DNA of 64,000 nucleotides from Benincasa hispida (lineage: Eukaryota; Streptophyta; Magnoliopsida; Cucurbitales; Cucurbitaceae), in assembly GCF_009727055.1 (NCBI RefSeq), contig NC_052357.1, positions 91,083,650-91,147,649 on the forward strand. Reading direction: 5' to 3'. Of the stretch, positions 60,980 to 64,000 are shown in pieces; the first letter of the stretch is position 1, and each line of letters begins with the position of its first letter. The position numbers were made by a program, and so were the translations under genes. A model generated the notes under the pieces. That model was not told the DNA's origin, ran no database searches, and worked only from the letters and a program-made list of their open reading frames with translations.

Positions 60980-62370
60980 TTAGATGGGTTCTCCTCCTCC
61001 ATGAATTCAGTATGGAAATCATTGATCGCAAGGTGATGGGGAACCAAGTTGCGGACCATTTATCCAGATTAGAAAACCCAGAAGTTGACCGCAACCAGTC
61101 AAAAGTGAGCGCAACGTTCCCAGACGAGCAGCTATTTAAGATTGAAGAATTGCCATGGTATGCAAACGTGGTAAATTTTCTGGTTGCTAGCAATTTCCCG
61201 AAGACTATACCGACCACCAAAAGAGGCGGCTCAGACATGAATGCAATTGGGATGAGCCAAATCTTTATAAGAGGGGGTTAGACTAGATTCTAAGCCTGTG
61301 TGTACCAAATGCTGCTCACCAATGCATATTATCACAGTGTCATGACTCGCCTTATAAAGGGAACTTTGGAGGCCAACGCACAGCAGCGAAAGTATTACAA
61401 AGTGGGTATTATTGACCAACACTATTCAAGGATGCAAGAGACTACGCGATGAAGTGTGACCGGTGCCAACGCACGGGTAATATTTCATGGAAGCATGCGA
61501 TGCCCATGAACATCATTTTAGAACTGGAATTGTTCGATTCGTCTGGGCATTGATTTCATGACCCAATTCCCACCATCGAATTGGCTCACATTGTAATATA
61601 TCTGTAGCCTCGACTCCATTTCCAAATGTCAGAAGCGTAAGCATGTCCACAAGTATGTGCCGGTAGTCCCAAGTTCCTGAAGAAGAATATTTTCCCTCGT
61701 TTGGCACTCCACATGTCATAATAATGAAAAGGTCTCCACTTTGTCATTACTCCGTCAAAATTTTGCTAAATTAAATATCCTCCATAAATGGCACTGCATA
61801 CCCCACAGACGAATTCAAGCTAAGTGTCCACGGGAAATCAAGCTGATATTAGAGAAGGAGTAAAGCCTTCACGAAAATTGGGCAACAAACTGACGATGCA
61901 TACTTGGCATACAGGACGCCTATAAGACACTATAGGCATGTACTCCTTGGCGTTGTTTTGTAAAGTATGTCATTTACCACTTGAGCTGAAGCACAAAGTG
62001 CTGTGGGTGGTGAAAAAGCTTAACTTCGACTATAAAGGCAAGCAGGAAGCAAGAAAACCCAATCGTCGAGCTTGATGATGTGAGAACCAAGCTAGAAATC
62101 CAAAATTTCACAAGAACAGAAAAACTTGCGACAAAACATATGCGGAAAAAATCTCCACATCGGACAAAAGGTCTTACTTTTCAATTCGCGGCTATGGCTC
62201 TTTCCCGGCAAATTAAAGTCACCCTGATCCGAAAGAAGTATGCCCGCATGGCGTGGTCGAGCTGATTAATGAGAATGGGACCCACACGTCCAAGGTTAAC
62301 GGGCAAAGAGTCAAGATATATTGCGGGGGTGATTTTCATCGGGAAAATACCTCTGTAGACCTGATAAATC
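60976..62370 (+). pseudogene. Athila-like integrase, heavily broken
   Basis: RNase H-integrase linker VLLHEFSMEIIDRKVMGNQ and ADHLSRLENPE at 60976-61090. Zinc-binding remnant with CDRCQRTG at about 61459-61482. Core DFMTQFPPS at about 61551. C-terminal parts LELKHKVLWVVKKLNFDYKG (about 61980-62040), and a GPF-like GVVELINENGTHTSKVNG-type tail to about 62370. Many stops and shifts. Confidence 0.8.
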
Positions 62371-63684
62371 CGGAATGAAGAAAAATCGAGTGGCCCCTGC
62401 GCTGGCATGCGACAGAAAATCATCAGGGGCGCAAGCCTTTTGGAATATCCTTTTCTTACCAATGATTAACAAACTCTCACTACTCTTCTTTTATTTTGAT
62501 TATCGTTTAGGCATCTTTAAAGAGAGAGAGAGAGAATTTGTTAACTTTTTTTTTTTTTTAATTATTTGACCCTCTCAATGTTTTCATTGCAACGATCGAG
62601 GTGAACGATTTCGGAGGTGCTACACGAAAGACGCAACCACTTTATTCCGTCACCGCAATCAAAGAAAGCAATTTGCCGCAAAGCAGGATGCGTTCACAAA
62701 TAATGTGGGCGACAGCACAATTTTGGGGATATTTCCTTAACTTTATTCATTCCAAATTTTGCACCATCGCATCACATTTTAACTTTGATCATTTTAGTAT
62801 TGCATCCTCTTTAGTCAGCGCAATCATTTAACATTGATTAATTTAGTAAGTCACCACATGATTTCTCTTTGCCAATTATGATTTCAATGATGAAACGCAT
62901 GCTTCTATTTTTTCATATATACTAGAGTCAACTTAATTTTAGGACTGTCACCTCATGAAATATTTCTAGAAGTTGGTAGTCTACTACCTTTCTTTAAAAC
63001 TGACTTTTTACGAAACTTCCTAAGAGCATCGCATGACTTCTTTCAATCTTTCAACAATAAGGACATTGCTGTGTTTTAAATTTGGGGGTGCAGTATTTAT
63101 TTTCAACCTTGCTAATTTTAGGTTAAAAAAATCATAACGTTACGATCGGATCCTACTCGTAGTTGGATGTCCGCATGACACACGTGGGGGCAAGCCAAAA
63201 TGAAGGTAGGAATCGTGATCAACGCATAAATAAAATGATCGTAACTTTGCTGCCAAACGGGCATGAGTTTAGATTGAGAAAAAGCGTCTTGCTCGTAGTT
63301 GGATGTCCGCATGACACACGTGGGGGAAAGCCAAAACGAAGGCTAGGCACTTGGATCAGCGCAAGGTCATAAAGGAATATATATATATATATATCTAAAA
63401 TATGCAAGGAGTAAAAAATCATTTGAAAACATCCTAGTTGGAAAAGTTTTTTGAAATAAATCATGCGATGCCCTGGAATCTAGTAAAGTCTTTTTTAAGG
63501 TTAAACTTGTGGTCCCTAAATTTTAGAATTATTTTAAGAGGCCTGGATAAAAATTAAGGATATTTTGCTACATAGGATTTGAATAAGGCATCCTTGAGAA
63601 ATCTAGGAAAGAGAAGGCGGTCGACTTTTTAAAGAAAGTCTTTAGTTTATGCTTGAGGACAAGCATTGTTTAAATTTGGGGGTG
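62371..63684 (+). other. 3' non-coding part of the Athila-like element with polypurine tract
   Basis: No coding. Holds GA and TA microsatellites (62521-62533; about 63379-63394). A 50-odd-base block starting CTCGTAGTTGGATGTCCGC is repeated at about 63155 and 63293. A polypurine tract AAATTTGGGGGTG ends at 63684, next to the 3' LTR. A similar AAATTTGGGGGTG occurs at about 63078-63090. Confidence 0.8.
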
Positions 63685-64000
63685 TGATAACGGACAGAAA
63701 TGCACGTTATTACAACGCAAAGTTATAAAACAATGCAAGATTGCGATGGTAAAAATAGACAATATTGCGTCCAAAAGCATCAAGTTCACAACATTGCGAT
63801 CGCATGCGTCCATCACATTAAAACAACTAACTTATATATTTTATGCAGGAAAATGCGTTGATGCAAGGTCAAAATGCGATCCAAAGAAATTAACGTCCGA
63901 GCGCATTAAGAGACTGCGACTGCAAGGCTATGCGATCGTTTGCACTCGCGAAAATCTGCTCAAGGAGGTGGCCGCATAGAGTCGGCGCATCTGGGTGAAA
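63685..64000 (+). repeat. Start of the 3' LTR of the Athila-like element, cut by window end
   Basis: TGATAACGGACAG... aligns with 53657-53990, with many mostly transition differences, indicating an old insertion. Confidence 0.92.

Larger units (their letters stand above)
53657..64000 (+). mobile_element. Athila-like Ty3/gypsy retrotransposon, runs off the window
   Basis: 5' LTR 53657-55322, tRNA-Asp-type primer-binding site, gag, protease, RT-RNase H, integrase, a long 3' non-coding part, polypurine tract, and the start of the 3' LTR at 63685. The TGATAACG LTR start, Asp primer site and gag/pol motifs place it in the Athila/Tat group. I see no env-like frame. A solo LTR of the same family in reverse lies at 58150-59839. 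Many stops, so it is not autonomous. Confidence 0.92.

Overview
This is nuclear DNA of a flowering plant, probably a dicot. It holds three split protein-coding genes with plant-type introns and plant-specific homologs, set in AT-rich DNA packed with nested LTR retrotransposons. The species cannot be fixed from the sequence alone. A cucurbit is only a guess.

Genes. (1) 9401-14113, plus: N-acetyl-D-glucosamine kinase (NAGK), seven coding exons, 350 aa, complete. (2) 28363-23992, minus: a P-class pentatricopeptide repeat protein matching the At3g59040 family, seven exons, 562 aa, complete. (3) 31607-36834, plus: NPG1 (NO POLLEN GERMINATION 1), a TTC7-like TPR protein, five coding exons, 708 aa, plus a probable non-coding leader exon. 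The PPR gene and NPG1 are divergent. The three genes have no obvious shared pathway: one salvages amino sugar, one probably acts on organelle RNA, and one works with PI4K-alpha1 at the plasma membrane. All exon joins given here keep frame.

Repeats from left to right. 3.2-3.8 kb: a foldback (MITE-like) element. 3.8-8.9 kb: a decayed minus-strand Ty1/copia element lacking protease-integrase and carrying a solo LTR. 14.2-14.6 kb: a 414-bp TRIM just behind NAGK. 15.9-23.7 kb: an inverted-repeat element split by a chromovirus-type Ty3/gypsy element, itself split by a solo LTR with a target duplication. 28.6-29.3 kb: a GGGTTGGGTT-rich foldback between genes 2 and 3. 38.1-38.85 kb: a second copy of the 3.2-kb foldback family. 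39.5-43.0 kb: a broken MULE transposon containing a solo LTR. 43.0-52.0 kb: a large LTR-type element holding a non-coding LTR element that itself holds a solo LTR. 52.0-53.7 kb: a truncated LTR. 53.7-64.0 kb: an Athila-like Ty3/gypsy element running off the window, with a solo LTR of its own family inserted backwards in pol.

Most unusual signal: clusters of a 16-bp self-complementary motif, CTAWACGATCGTWTAG in its perfect form. It recurs in several LTR families that otherwise look unrelated, and in non-LTR internal DNA. It keeps CpG in elements where CpG should be decaying. NPG1 also carries a convincing GC-AG intron.
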